Assembly (NCBI RefSeq): GCF_003259225.1 | Contig: NZ_QHJF01000027.1 | Span: 1-64,000, forward strand | From: Marinomonas arctica | Lineage (GTDB): Bacteria > Pseudomonadota > Gammaproteobacteria > Pseudomonadales > Marinomonadaceae | Reading direction: 5' to 3' | Length of the DNA stretch: 64,000 bases | In this document: one piece after another, positions 1 to 8,560 of the stretch | How positions within the stretch are numbered: position 1 is the first letter of the stretch | How the letters are laid out: every line of letters starts with the position of its first letter | Made by a program: the position numbers and the translations under genes | Notes under the pieces: generated by a model | The model's database searches: none | The model's input: the letters and a program-made list of their open reading frames with translations, nothing else | What the model was told of the DNA's origin: nothing

Positions 1-40
1 AAGGTTGGGGTCGCGAGTTCGAGCCTCGTTTCCCGCTCCA
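1..40 (+). tRNA. tRNA-Gly (GCC), 3' part only
   Basis: The window opens inside a tRNA. The visible part holds the 3' half of the anticodon arm, the variable loop, the T arm with GTTCGAG, the acceptor strand and an encoded CCA at 38-40. The sequence closely matches the 3' half of enterobacterial tRNA-Gly(GCC) as I remember it; the anticodon itself would lie just before base 1, so the identity is inferred. It stands 28 bases before tRNA-Glu and was probably transcribed with it. Confidence 0.85.
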
Positions 41-68
41 CTTTCTTTTAAGAAGAAAGTTTTTGTAT

Positions 69-144
69 GTCCCATTCGTCTAGAGGCCTAGGACACCGCC
101 CTTTCACGGCGGTAACAGGGGTTCGAACCCCCTATGGGACGCCA
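69..144 (+). tRNA. tRNA-Glu (TTC)
   Basis: Complete 76-base tRNA. The acceptor strands GTCCCAT and ATGGGAC pair, the anticodon stem CCGCC/GGCGG encloses the loop CTTTCAC with anticodon TTC at 103-105, the T arm has GTTCGAA, and CCA is encoded at 142-144. It reads glutamate GAA/GAG codons. It lies in a small tRNA-Gly/tRNA-Glu cluster just before pabC. Confidence 0.97.
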
Positions 145-192
145 TCCTTTTTTGCGCTATCATAGCTAACCTTCATTTTTGAGTTTTTAGCA

Positions 193-1020
193 ATGACTTG
201 GTTTGTCAACTACAGATTAGACAATTATATTTCCGTTGCTGATCGTGGTTTGGCTTATGGTGATGGCGTATTTGAAACAATTCGTGTTTTTCCTCAGCAC
301 TTTTTACACATCGAAGATCATCTTTCTCGCTTGTATCGTGGGCTTTCCAAGCTTGCTATGCCGTTAACGTTAGAGCAGAAGCACAATCTGTATGCGTTTT
401 TGTATTCGGATGTTTTGCCCTTAATTCATGAAGAGTCTGTGGTGAAAATTATTGTGAGTCGAGGTGAGGGTGGAAGAGGTTATTTAGCCCCAAAGCAATG
501 CATTCACTCCATCATTATTGGTATTCTTCCTGCACCGAATTACCAACCTCAACGTGATAAAGGCATCTCGCTTTCTGTTTCCCCCGTACCTATTAGCTCT
601 AATCGTTATCTTGCTGGAATAAAGCACTTAAACAGGCTTGAAAATGTGGTTGCTAAGCAATTTTTGACATTAGATGATTTTGAATCGATCATGATGAATG
701 ATAAGCGGCAATTGGTTGAATGTATTCAAAGTAATCTTTTTTGGTGTAAGCAAGGCGTTTTGTACACCCCTTCACTGGCGCTATCGGGAGTGCAAGGTAC
801 TTATCGTAAAGCCATTATAACGAATCAATTTAACTACACGATTCAAATTGGCCACTTTGTGCTTGGAGATCTAATGTCTGCAGATGAAGTCTTTATTACG
901 AATAGTCTGATGGGTATAGTGCCTGTTATCCGCGTTTTAGGAGAATCTTTTCCGATTGGTGTTCATACTCGTAAGTTACAAATTTTAATGCAAGCTAAGG
1001 ATATGCATGGCGTTCAATAA
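193..1020 (+). CDS. pabC: Aminodeoxychorismate lyase (4-amino-4-deoxychorismate lyase)
   Basis: PLP enzyme that splits pyruvate from 4-amino-4-deoxychorismate to give p-aminobenzoate for folate synthesis, in the cytoplasm. The 275-residue product has the fold-type IV signature DRGLAYGDGVFETIRV at residues 17-32, the PLP lysine in GIKHLNRLE (Lys144) and an ECIQSNLFW stretch near 176-184. Length matches the family (E. coli PabC, 269). It opens a unit with mltG, tmk, holB and a tatD-type gene, a widespread gammaproteobacterial order, and overlaps mltG by 14 bases. Branched-chain aminotransferases are relatives, but the length and the mltG neighbour favour PabC. Confidence 0.9.
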   Translation: MTWFVNYRLDNYISVADRGLAYGDGVFETIRVFPQHFLHIEDHLSRLYRGLSKLAMPLTLEQKHNLYAFLYSDVLPLIHEESVVKIIVSRGEGGRGYLAPKQCIHSIIIGILPAPNYQPQRDKGISLSVSPVPISSNRYLAGIKHLNRLENVVAKQFLTLDDFESIMMNDKRQLVECIQSNLFWCKQGVLYTPSLALSGVQGTYRKAIITNQFNYTIQIGHFVLGDLMSADEVFITNSLMGIVPVIRVLGESFPIGVHTRKLQILMQAKDMHGVQ

Positions 1021-2164
1021 ATGGTTCAAGCGTGCTAAACGATCACATCGAGTGAAAAAAACCTATCGCTCTAGAAAAACCTATCGCTCTAGAAAGTCTT
1101 ATCGCGCTAAAAAATCTTATCTTGCAAGATGGTTTTATCGTAATAAATGGTTCTATCGCGTTGTTTTTTTAAGTATTGCTGTCATCGCGATGACGGTAGG
1201 TCATCTTTACAAATCAATCACGTCAACTATTCCATTAGATTCTGTTGAAACGTTTGAGGTAAGTAAAGGCGATACCGCATACAGTTTGGGCGTTAAGTTG
1301 AGCGAAAAAGGTTGGGTTGAGTACCCTTTTTTGACGCGTATTGTGGCAAGGTTGAATCCTGAATGGGTTCCCAAGGTTGGTAAATATGCGATAGAACCGA
1401 CTATGAATTTATTGGATGTCATGGCTCTGTTTGATTCTGGCCAATCTATCTTTTACTCCATAACGTTATTGGAGGGTAAAACAACGCAAGACTTCCTTTC
1501 TGCTATGGCGGCGCGCGGCAATATAACGATGACACTAACCGGTATGTCGAATGAAGAAATTGCTAAGACACTAGGGCTTGCATTTCCACATTCTGAAGGT
1601 CAGTTTTTTGCTAACACGTATCGTTATCATGAAGGCGATACTGACGCCAGCATCCTTAAGCATGCGAATGATCTTTTGGTGCAAACGTTAGCGGATTTAT
1701 GGGAGAGTAAAGTCGCTGATTTGCCATATAAATCGCCTTATGAGGCGTTGGTGATGGCATCAATTATTGAAAAGGAAACAGGGGTCCCAGAGGAGCGTCC
1801 ACTGATTGCCCGTGTTTTTATAAGTCGATTAGAAAAGGGAATGCGTTTACAAACGGACCCTACGGTCATTTATGGTCTTGGTGATCTATTCAAAGGCAAC
1901 TTAACTCGCAAAGGTTTACAACATTCCTCCCCTTATAATACCTACAGGGTTTATGGATTGCCGCCGACTCCGATTGCGAACGTGGGTCGTGAAGCCATTG
2001 CTGCAGCCCTTAATCCTGGTAAAACCGATGCGTTGTATTTTGTTGCAAAGGGGGATGGTACCCATGCTTTTTCTAAAACCCTAAGTGAACATAATAAAGC
2101 GGTAAGAGAGTTTCAATTCAAGCGTCGAGAGGACTACCGTTCGACTCCAGTAATTGCGAAATAG
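1007..2164 (+). CDS. mltG: Endolytic murein transglycosylase MltG (YceG family)
   Basis: Membrane-anchored lytic transglycosylase that cuts nascent glycan strands and limits their length. The 385-residue protein has a very basic N-terminal tail, one membrane segment at about 52-66, a LysM-like region (residues 85-140) and the YceG catalytic domain with SIIEKETG; Glu255 matches the catalytic Glu218 of E. coli. Later motifs RLQTDPTVIYG and NPGKTDALYFVA are intact. The ATG at 1007 overlaps the end of pabC and keeps the cytoplasmic tail. That tail (residues 19-50) is built of six-residue repeats of the TYRSRK type, unusual for MltG; see the separate repeat. It is followed 12 bases later by tmk. 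Confidence 0.93.
   Translation: MAFNKWFKRAKRSHRVKKTYRSRKTYRSRKSYRAKKSYLARWFYRNKWFYRVVFLSIAVIAMTVGHLYKSITSTIPLDSVETFEVSKGDTAYSLGVKLSEKGWVEYPFLTRIVARLNPEWVPKVGKYAIEPTMNLLDVMALFDSGQSIFYSITLLEGKTTQDFLSAMAARGNITMTLTGMSNEEIAKTLGLAFPHSEGQFFANTYRYHEGDTDASILKHANDLLVQTLADLWESKVADLPYKSPYEALVMASIIEKETGVPEERPLIARVFISRLEKGMRLQTDPTVIYGLGDLFKGNLTRKGLQHSSPYNTYRVYGLPPTPIANVGREAIAAALNPGKTDALYFVAKGDGTHAFSKTLSEHNKAVREFQFKRREDYRSTPVIAK
1061..1150 (+). repeat. 18-bp in-frame tandem repeat in mltG
   Basis: Five consecutive 18-bp units start at 1061, 1079, 1097, 1115 and 1133; a decayed sixth begins at 1151. Units 1 and 2 differ at one base, later ones diverge. Each encodes six residues of the pattern (T/S/F)-Y-(R/L)-(S/A/N)-(R/K)-(K/W), forming the basic cytoplasmic tail before the membrane anchor. 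The unit length keeps frame, so copy number could change without breaking the gene. Confidence 0.85.
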
Positions 2165-2176
2165 AGGAGTGTTTGT

Positions 2177-2815
2177 ATGAGAGGTAAATTTATTTCGCTT
2201 GAGGGTGGGGAAGGCAGCGGTAAAACAACGGCAATGCATTTTATCCGTGAGTGGCTAGAAGCACATAATGTTCCTTATATCATGACTCGCGAACCCGGTG
2301 GAACGCCATTGGCAGAAGATATTAGACAATTAATTCTAAGTCCTCGAGATGAGAAGGTAAATGACACCACTGAGCTGTTGTTGGTTTTTGCTGCTCGAGC
2401 TCAACACTTGGCCGAAAAAATACAGCCAGCTTTAGAAAAAGGCGTCTGGGTTATCAGTGATCGGTTCTTAGATTCCAGCTATGTTTATCAAGGTAAAGCC
2501 CGTGGTGGCGACATGGCGATGTTAGATCTTTTAGCTAACTGGGTGGTGGGCGACAATAAACCGGATGCGACCTTATTATTAGATGTGCCTGTAGACTTGG
2601 GCCAGGCGCGTGTTATACAGCGTCAACATCAAGATCGCTTGGATAAAGAGTCACAGGTCTTCCATCAAAAAGTCCGAGATGGCTTTCTTGAGCGTGCTAG
2701 TATGGATCCAAAACGAATAAAAATTATTGATGCCAGCTTGTCTTTACCCTTGGTACAACAACAAATAGAGGATCAACTATTGCGGTTAAGTGAAGCTTGG
2801 TCTGGTGCCGTCTAG
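2177..2815 (+). CDS. tmk: Thymidylate kinase
   Basis: Phosphorylates dTMP to dTDP with ATP, an essential step in dTTP supply. The 212-residue product shows the P-loop GGEGSGKTT (10-18), the dTMP-binding EPGGTP and the DRFLDSSYVYQG motif near 94-105, followed by the lid region. The start ATG follows GAGGAGTG at a good distance. The stop TAG is directly followed by the ATG of holB, so the two are probably translationally coupled; tmk-holB is a common pair linking dNTP supply with the replicase loader. Confidence 0.96.
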   Translation: MRGKFISLEGGEGSGKTTAMHFIREWLEAHNVPYIMTREPGGTPLAEDIRQLILSPRDEKVNDTTELLLVFAARAQHLAEKIQPALEKGVWVISDRFLDSSYVYQGKARGGDMAMLDLLANWVVGDNKPDATLLLDVPVDLGQARVIQRQHQDRLDKESQVFHQKVRDGFLERASMDPKRIKIIDASLSLPLVQQQIEDQLLRLSEAWSGAV

Positions 2816-3754
2816 ATGTCAAATATTGCACATTGGTTAATGCCTTGCTTGCAGCAAGTTCAAGTTTTAAAAAAGACCAATAGCTTGTCTCATGCTTTAT
2901 TAATAATGGGAGCTGATGGTGTAGGTCAAGAAGAACTTGCCCGAGAGATGGTCAAAGACTTGATGTGTGAGATCGATCAAGCCGCGGCATGTGGGCAGTG
3001 TCATTCTTGTCAGTTAATGCGTGCGGATACCCATCCTGATTTTCGTGTGTTGGATGGAGAGATTGGCAGTATTAAAGTAGACCAAGTACGTTTGCTGGTG
3101 CGACAAATAAGTCAAAAGCCTCAAGTAGGGCAAAATAAGGTTGTGCTCATTACTCACGCGCAAGCAATGAATATTAATGCCGCGAACGCCGTTTTGAAAG
3201 CGTTAGAGGAGCCAGCAGCACGAACGTATTTTGTGCTAACCAGTTCACAATCTACCAGTCTTTTACCAACAATTCGCAGTCGTTGTTTGTTGGTGAATGT
3301 CCCAACGCCAAACATTTATGAAGTAAAGCAATGGCTTCTACAGCAGCCAGATGGAGAGACGCTCAGCTCTCTTTTTTGGTTAACGACCCAGCCATTTCGT
3401 TTATTATCAATTCAACAGCAAGGCAAACTGTCGTTGTATGCCAATTTGCCAAATCAATTGTCCGCTCTGTTGCAGGGGGCGGCTTCCATCAGTGACGTTT
3501 TAAAAGGTTTGGATAGCAATAATATTGAAGATTATTGCAATGGTTTGGCGGCGATACTGCATCAATGCATTTGCCACTCTACAGGTGCTCCGTTAGATGC
3601 AGCCTTGCAAGATATTTACATGGCATTAATCACACGTTTGGGCATTCATTCCTTGATGATGCGCTATCAAGCTTTACAAAAACTTAAGTCAGATCTTCAA
3701 AAAACCAATTTAAACCCCATAATGCAACTCACACATGAATTGAATCAGTGGTAA
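2816..3754 (+). CDS. holB: DNA polymerase III subunit delta'
   Basis: Stator subunit of the clamp-loader complex. The 312-residue protein has the AAA+ fold start SLSHALLIMGADGVGQEE, where the P-loop lacks GKS/T as expected for the non-hydrolysing delta' subunit. A zinc module has cysteines at about 51, 59, 62 and 65 (CGQCHSC). Further family marks are INAANAVLKALEEP and the SRC motif in TIRSRCLLVN. It starts on the base after the tmk stop. Many pseudomonads carry pilZ between holB and the tatD-type gene; here only 7 bases separate them, so pilZ is absent from this place. Confidence 0.94.
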   Translation: MSNIAHWLMPCLQQVQVLKKTNSLSHALLIMGADGVGQEELAREMVKDLMCEIDQAAACGQCHSCQLMRADTHPDFRVLDGEIGSIKVDQVRLLVRQISQKPQVGQNKVVLITHAQAMNINAANAVLKALEEPAARTYFVLTSSQSTSLLPTIRSRCLLVNVPTPNIYEVKQWLLQQPDGETLSSLFWLTTQPFRLLSIQQQGKLSLYANLPNQLSALLQGAASISDVLKGLDSNNIEDYCNGLAAILHQCICHSTGAPLDAALQDIYMALITRLGIHSLMMRYQALQKLKSDLQKTNLNPIMQLTHELNQW

Positions 3755-3761
3755 CCCAACT

Positions 3762-4574
3762 ATGTTAATTGATACCCATTGCCATCTCGATATGCTGGAT
3801 TTGGCACCTTACGACCACAAGATAAAAGCCGCCATTGATGCGGCGTATCATAAAGGCGTCAGACAATTACTGACCATTAGTGTTGATCTAAATAAAATGG
3901 ATACTGTGCTCAGCTTTACTAAGCGTGCAGGCATTTATGCCAGTTGTGGTGTTCATCCTCTGCAAAGTGATGGGCTACTTACTGATGATGTTTTATTGCG
4001 TCAATATGCTAATGATCCAAAGGTCATTGCTATCGGCGAAACGGGCTTAGACTATTTTTATGAAGCGTCAGAACAGGCACATGATGCTCAAAAAGTCAGT
4101 TTCATCCATCACCTTCAAACGGCCGGTGAATTAGGACTGCCAGTCATAGTGCATACTCGTAATGCCAAACAAGACACTTTGTCGTTGATTCGACAATACG
4201 GTAATTCAGCTACCGCTGGTGTATTGCATTGTTTCACTGAAGACTACGAGATGGCCAAAGCGGCTTTAGATGAAAACTATTTGATTTCTATCTCTGGAAT
4301 CGTCACTTTCAAAGCGGCTGATGAATTAAAGGAAACGGTCCGTAAGCTTCCTCTAGACGCGTTGATCATTGAAACCGATTCGCCTTATTTGGCTCCCGTA
4401 CCTTTTCGAGGTAAAAAAAATGAGCCTAAGTATGTGTCAGAAGTCGCTCAATACGTTGCTGACTTGAAAGGCATTCGCTATGAAGCTTTATTAGAAGCCA
4501 CGGCTGCGAACTTTCATCGTGTGTTCAGTAAAGTAAATCCTCAGCATCAAATACAGCTTGATGAAAATCCATGA
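3762..4574 (+). CDS. TatD-family metal-dependent hydrolase (YcfH type)
   Basis: TIM-barrel amidohydrolase-like metal-dependent deoxyribonuclease, 270 residues. Metal ligands are visible: DTHCHLD at the N-terminus, GETGLDYF, HTRNA, LHCFTED and ETDSPYLAPVPFRGKKNEP near the C-terminus. The position after holB is the usual one for the YcfH/YjjV-type paralogue, whose physiological role is poorly settled. A second, TatD-proper paralogue lies at 52884. It closes the pabC unit; no clear terminator is visible in the 188 bases that follow. Confidence 0.88.
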   Translation: MLIDTHCHLDMLDLAPYDHKIKAAIDAAYHKGVRQLLTISVDLNKMDTVLSFTKRAGIYASCGVHPLQSDGLLTDDVLLRQYANDPKVIAIGETGLDYFYEASEQAHDAQKVSFIHHLQTAGELGLPVIVHTRNAKQDTLSLIRQYGNSATAGVLHCFTEDYEMAKAALDENYLISISGIVTFKAADELKETVRKLPLDALIIETDSPYLAPVPFRGKKNEPKYVSEVAQYVADLKGIRYEALLEATAANFHRVFSKVNPQHQIQLDENP

Positions 4575-4693
4575 CATGCTTGTTGATTATCCATTCTGTT
4601 TTTTGTTAAGAACCACGATGATATTCATCTTGTGTATAGGCGAAGTGCCGTCAGAGTGTTAGTCTCAACGTATTGTATTCACTTAACATATTT

Positions 4694-4715
4694 GAAAGAA
4701 GAGTCTTATTCTTTC
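4694..4715. repeat. Inverted repeat upstream of the Lon-type protease gene
   Basis: GAAAGAA and TTCTTTC pair around an 8-base spacer, about 50 bases before the protease start. It could be an operator or leader hairpin; the rest of the 188-base gap shows nothing I can name, and no clean heat-shock promoter. Confidence 0.3.
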
Positions 4716-4762
4716 GCAGGCTTCACCTATAAAAAGCTTGTCAAACAAAAGGAAATCCATTG

Positions 4763-7240
4763 ATGTCGAACATGGTTACCTCTCTACCGTATCACGCTCT
4801 TTCAGCCAAAGTGCCTACTGACCATCTGAACTTCAAGACGTTAAATGACATTGAGCCGCTTAATGGCATTTTAGGTCAAGAGCGTGCGGTTGAAGCTATT
4901 CAGTTTGGCGTGGCAATGCAACGTCCAGGTTACAATATTTTCGCTATGGGCGATTCGGGTACGGGTCGTTCGTCTTATGTGATGAGTTATCTTAGAAGCG
5001 AAGCGAAACGTCGCCCAGCACCAAATGAGTGGGCCTATGTTAACAACTTTACAGAAAGCCATCGCCCTAAAGCGATCGAGTTTGCTCCTGGTCAAGCGTC
5101 TGAGTTTGAAAAAGAAATTCGGGCTTTAATTGATGGTTTGATGGCGACCTTTCCTGCGGCCTTTGAAAACCCTTCTTATCAGCAACAAAAAAGTGTTATT
5201 GACCGTGCCTTTAATGATCAATACGAGGCAGCGATCAACAAAGTAGAGCGTGTCTCGGGCAAAATTGGCGTGGCCATGTTCCGCGATGCGTCTTCTGTGA
5301 GTTTTGCCCCTATGAAAGAGGGTAAGGCATTAGAGGAAAATGAATTTGCTTCCTTGACTGATGATGAGCGCGATGCGTTTCAAGAGGGCGTCTCAACACT
5401 TGAAGGTCTGTTGAACGAAGAACTATTGGGGTTGCCTCAATGGAAACGTGCGACTTATGAGCTCATTCGTCAGCTTAACCTAGACACGGTAAAAGAAGCG
5501 CTAGACCCATTGATGTCTGGTTTGTTCGATAAATATCAAGATAATGCGGATATCAGTGCTTATCTAACCGCACTTAGAGAAGATCTAGACAAAACCATCA
5601 TTGATCAGATGGCGGATGACAAAGCGTCTGATAATCGTGACGAAGTAGGGCGTCGGCAGTTTTATGAAGAGCTTTATCTGCCGAATATTGCGATTACTCA
5701 TAAACCAAATGGCGGGCAGCCAGTAGTCTATGAGCCTCATCCGACGTATCGTAATTTGTTTGGGCAAGTGGAGCACAGTAGCGATCAAGGCATGTTAGTT
5801 ACTAACTATCGCTTGATTCGATCCGGTAGTTTGCATGCCGCCAATGGCGGTTATTTGATTTTGGACGCCGAAAAATTACTGACAGACCATTATCTGTGGG
5901 AAGCGCTAAAGCGAGCCTTAAAAAGTAAAACCATCAAAATAGAGCACCCTTACGCAGACATGGGCTTGATGAATACTATGACCTTGTCGCCTCAGAATTT
6001 GCCTTTACAGGTAAAAGTTGTGCTGATAGGTGCCCGTGATATTTATTACTTATTACAAGACGCAGACCCTGATTTTCAAGAAATGTTTCGTGTTCTAGTG
6101 GACTTTGACGATACGTTAAAACGTTCAAAGGAATCTGAATTATCGTTTGCCCGTCTTATGAAAGATCGCGTAGACAAAGAAGAGTACGCCAACGTAACTC
6201 GCGATGGTGTTGCCGCGTTGATTGAATACAGCAGTCGATTGGCTGAACACCAAAGAGAGATGGCGGCAAAAATAGGTGATGTGTTTGAGTTATTGGGTGA
6301 AGCGGATTTTGTTCGTCAGATGGCGAAAGACAGTGAAATTACGGCAGATCATATAGCTCGAGCGCTCAAAGCCAAAAAACACCGCACCGGTCGTGTGAGT
6401 GAAAAGATCATCGAAGAAATTATTGAAGGGACGGTTTTATTAGAAAGTGATGGTTACGCCGTCGGTAAAATCAACGGCTTAACCGTGATGCAAATTGGCG
6501 ACAGTAGCTTTGGTGCGCCAGCGCGAATTTCCACCACGGTTTATCCTGGCGGCAAGGGAATTATCGATATAGAGCGAGAGTCAAATCTTGGTCAAAATAT
6601 TCACTCTAAAGGCGTTTTGATTCTTTCTGGATACCTTGGCAATAAATACGCTCAGCGTTTTCCTCTCGACATTTCCGCTTCAATTGCGATGGAGCAAAGC
6701 TATGGATATGTGGATGGAGACAGTGCATCCACGGCAGAACTTTGTTGTCTGCTGTCCGCATTAATTCAAGTGCCATTGCGTCAAGACCTTGCCATCACAG
6801 GATCGTTAAACCAATACGGTGAAGTACAAGCTATTGGTGGGGTAAATGAAAAAATTGAAGGTTTCTTTAGTGTTTGTAATGCTCGCGGTTTAACCGGGAA
6901 GCAAGGGGTAATTATTCCCAAATCAAATGCCATTAATTTAATGCTAAGTGATGATATCGTTGACGCTGTTAAGGCGGGTCAATTTCATGTTTATGCGATT
7001 TCAACCGCTGACGAAGCCTTGCATCTTTTGACGGGAATCGAAGCGGGTACGGCCAACGAAGAAGGTGACTATCCAGAAGGAACAATCTCAGCCCGAGTGA
7101 TTCAGCGACTTGAAGAGATCTCTAAACTTGGCGAAGAGGAAGATGAAGACGAAGAGGATGAAGAGGATTCAGAGGAAAGCGCAGGGGATAAACATAAAAA
7201 ATCCGATAAACCAAAAAAGCCCGAGAAAGTGAAAAAATAA
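4763..7240 (+). CDS. Lon-type ATP-dependent protease (AAA_32/Lon C-terminal family)
   Basis: Cytoplasmic AAA+ serine protease of the LonB-like/YcbZ group, 825 residues from the ATG at 4763, which has AAAGGAA nine bases before it; a TTG one codon upstream is less likely. Walker A reads GDSGTGRSS (Arg where Lys is usual), Walker B is in GGYLILDAEKLL, and the protease domain has the Ser-Lys dyad at Ser654 (DGDSAS) and Lys697 (NEKIEG). The 43-residue spacing equals that of E. coli Lon. The last 40 residues are a Glu/Asp run followed by a Lys-rich tail. The protein lacks the Lon N-terminal domain, so substrates cannot be inferred. It stands alone between gaps. Confidence 0.88.
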   Translation: MSNMVTSLPYHALSAKVPTDHLNFKTLNDIEPLNGILGQERAVEAIQFGVAMQRPGYNIFAMGDSGTGRSSYVMSYLRSEAKRRPAPNEWAYVNNFTESHRPKAIEFAPGQASEFEKEIRALIDGLMATFPAAFENPSYQQQKSVIDRAFNDQYEAAINKVERVSGKIGVAMFRDASSVSFAPMKEGKALEENEFASLTDDERDAFQEGVSTLEGLLNEELLGLPQWKRATYELIRQLNLDTVKEALDPLMSGLFDKYQDNADISAYLTALREDLDKTIIDQMADDKASDNRDEVGRRQFYEELYLPNIAITHKPNGGQPVVYEPHPTYRNLFGQVEHSSDQGMLVTNYRLIRSGSLHAANGGYLILDAEKLLTDHYLWEALKRALKSKTIKIEHPYADMGLMNTMTLSPQNLPLQVKVVLIGARDIYYLLQDADPDFQEMFRVLVDFDDTLKRSKESELSFARLMKDRVDKEEYANVTRDGVAALIEYSSRLAEHQREMAAKIGDVFELLGEADFVRQMAKDSEITADHIARALKAKKHRTGRVSEKIIEEIIEGTVLLESDGYAVGKINGLTVMQIGDSSFGAPARISTTVYPGGKGIIDIERESNLGQNIHSKGVLILSGYLGNKYAQRFPLDISASIAMEQSYGYVDGDSASTAELCCLLSALIQVPLRQDLAITGSLNQYGEVQAIGGVNEKIEGFFSVCNARGLTGKQGVIIPKSNAINLMLSDDIVDAVKAGQFHVYAISTADEALHLLTGIEAGTANEEGDYPEGTISARVIQRLEEISKLGEEEDEDEEDEEDSEESAGDKHKKSDKPKKPEKVKK

Positions 7241-7256
7241 TGAATGAATCAAAAGA

Positions 7257-7559
7257 CTAATGTTTGCCATTGGTTCTTTTGATGATCTTAGGCTCGCACT
7301 TAGCATTGACTAGCGAATACACGGTGTAATAGAGGTCGTCCGCTTTAACATAAACATAGCTGGCGACCTCTTTGCGTTTGCTGGGTAAGTGCTTTTTCAA
7401 TACCCGTGCGTTTTTGAATGTTTTGCCGCCTAGGTATTTCTGTGCACTTTTATTGGCTTCTATTTTCGCGTCAAAGTCTGAGCACTCTGCAAATGTTAGG
7501 CCGCTTAAAAAAAAGCCCAGCAAAGTGAGTAATGTGCATTTAATTTTGAAAATATCCAA
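7257..7559 (-). CDS. Small exported protein of unknown function
   Basis: 100 residues with a good signal peptide (KIKCTLLTLLGFFLSGLTFA, cleavage probably after Ala24) and a mature part of about 76 residues rich in Lys and Tyr with two cysteines (ECSDF and NAKCEP), which could form a disulfide in the periplasm. I recognise no family. It is convergent with the Lon-type gene, 16 bases apart, and divergent from the cytochrome b562-like gene. Confidence 0.6.
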   Translation of the reverse strand: MDIFKIKCTLLTLLGFFLSGLTFAECSDFDAKIEANKSAQKYLGGKTFKNARVLKKHLPSKRKEVASYVYVKADDLYYTVYSLVNAKCEPKIIKRTNGKH

Positions 7560-7653
7560 CTCCCATGTGGCCTGCTGTCAATCATAAGCCTGAATAATAC
7601 GCTAGACTTTCGTTACAATAAAGTTGATGTTTTTTTTTCAGAGAATGCTATTT

Positions 7654-7671
7654 TAAACAAAGCTTTGTTTA
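7654..7671. promoter_or_regulatory. Perfect 18-bp palindrome before the cytochrome b562-like gene
   Basis: TAAACAAAGCTTTGTTTA is a spacer-less perfect palindrome ending 25 bases before the start codon at 7697, in the shared gap of two divergent exported-protein genes. It could be an operator for a dimeric repressor or simply a leader hairpin. No regulator is assigned. Confidence 0.4.
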
Positions 7672-7696
7672 CTATTTTGAATCAAAAGGTGTGTTT

Positions 7697-8128
7697 ATGA
7701 AAAAAGGTCTTCTTGCTGCCACGATAGTGTCAATATCTTGCTCATCCGCTGTGTTTGCCAATCAAGCCTGTGATGAAACGGTTTTGCACGGTTATATGGG
7801 TAATATCAAAGATGAAATGCAGGCTATGTCTTCAGATGTGAAGTCTGGTGATAATGAAGCCGCTGCGCAACGAGTAAACACACTCATAACGTATTTTGAA
7901 AAATCTCGTGCGGAAACCCCATTTAAGTTTACATCTGAAAACTTGCAGGGCAATGAGTTGGCTCAACAACAAGAAAAATACACAAAAGTAGTCGATGATA
8001 CGATTGTGATATTGAAAAACTTAGAAAATGCATTACAAACCGACAATGCTACAGATGTCAGAAAATGGCTGGGTGAAGTGGGCGGTCAAAGAAAAATTGG
8101 TCACGGTGCTTTTAAAGCAAATTGCTAG
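7697..8128 (+). CDS. Cytochrome b562-family periplasmic protein
   Basis: 143 residues from the ATG at 7697, preceded by AAAGGTG; the upstream in-frame GTG at 7691 is part of that ribosome site. A signal peptide (MKKGLLAATIVSISCSSAVFA) is followed by a predicted four-helix protein. MGNIKDEMQAM near the mature start and GQRKIGHGAFK near the end place a Met and a His where cytochrome b562 has its haem ligands (Met7, His102), but overall similarity is distant. Two cysteines (ACDET near the mature N-terminus, the other the last residue) could be a disulfide, unlike E. coli b562. Likely a soluble periplasmic haem or helical-bundle protein. Confidence 0.65.
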   Translation: MKKGLLAATIVSISCSSAVFANQACDETVLHGYMGNIKDEMQAMSSDVKSGDNEAAAQRVNTLITYFEKSRAETPFKFTSENLQGNELAQQQEKYTKVVDDTIVILKNLENALQTDNATDVRKWLGEVGGQRKIGHGAFKANC

Positions 8129-8189
8129 CGCTGCTGGATGACCTAGAGTGAATTCACTGCTACAATGCGCGCGATAAAGAGAGGATATT

Positions 8190-8543
8190 ATGGCTCGTGT
8201 TAAAAAATCGCGCAGTATGCGTGGAAAACTTGGTAAAACTGGCTCAAAAGAGATGATGAAAGAGCAAAATAAAGCTCGTAAGGCATCGCCAACTCGTCGT
8301 TTTGTGACCAAAAAAGCCAAGGAACGCAAAGAACAAGCGCACAAAAAACTTGAACGTCTAGGCTTACTGCCTGAAAAAGAAGTGGGAGCTGCACCTGTGC
8401 GTCCACGTCGCTTTGTGTTCGTAAAGCCTGTTGATGAAAAAGCAGAACAAACGAAAATGCAAGCTCAGTCTAATAACATAGACAATGACAGTGAAGATTT
8501 GTCACTAGACGAATTGTTATCTGCTTTTACTGAAGAAAAGTAA
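8190..8543 (+). CDS. Small basic protein with acidic tail, unknown function
   Basis: 117 residues. The first two thirds are strongly basic (MARVKKSRSMRGKLGKTG, then RRFVTKKAKERKEQAHKKLERL), the last third is acidic (NDSEDLSLDELLSAFTEEK). There is no signal peptide or membrane segment. The basic start suggests binding to RNA or the ribosome, an inference from composition only. AGAGGA precedes the ATG, and a strong terminator follows 18 bases after the stop, so this is a well-delimited single gene. I do not recognise the family. Confidence 0.7.
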   Translation: MARVKKSRSMRGKLGKTGSKEMMKEQNKARKASPTRRFVTKKAKERKEQAHKKLERLGLLPEKEVGAAPVRPRRFVFVKPVDEKAEQTKMQAQSNNIDNDSEDLSLDELLSAFTEEK

Positions 8544-8560
8544 GTAAAAAAGCGTAAAAT

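Noticed and set aside
7625-7640. T-rich run as terminator of an upstream plus-strand gene
   Set aside because: No stem precedes it, and the gene upstream is on the other strand.
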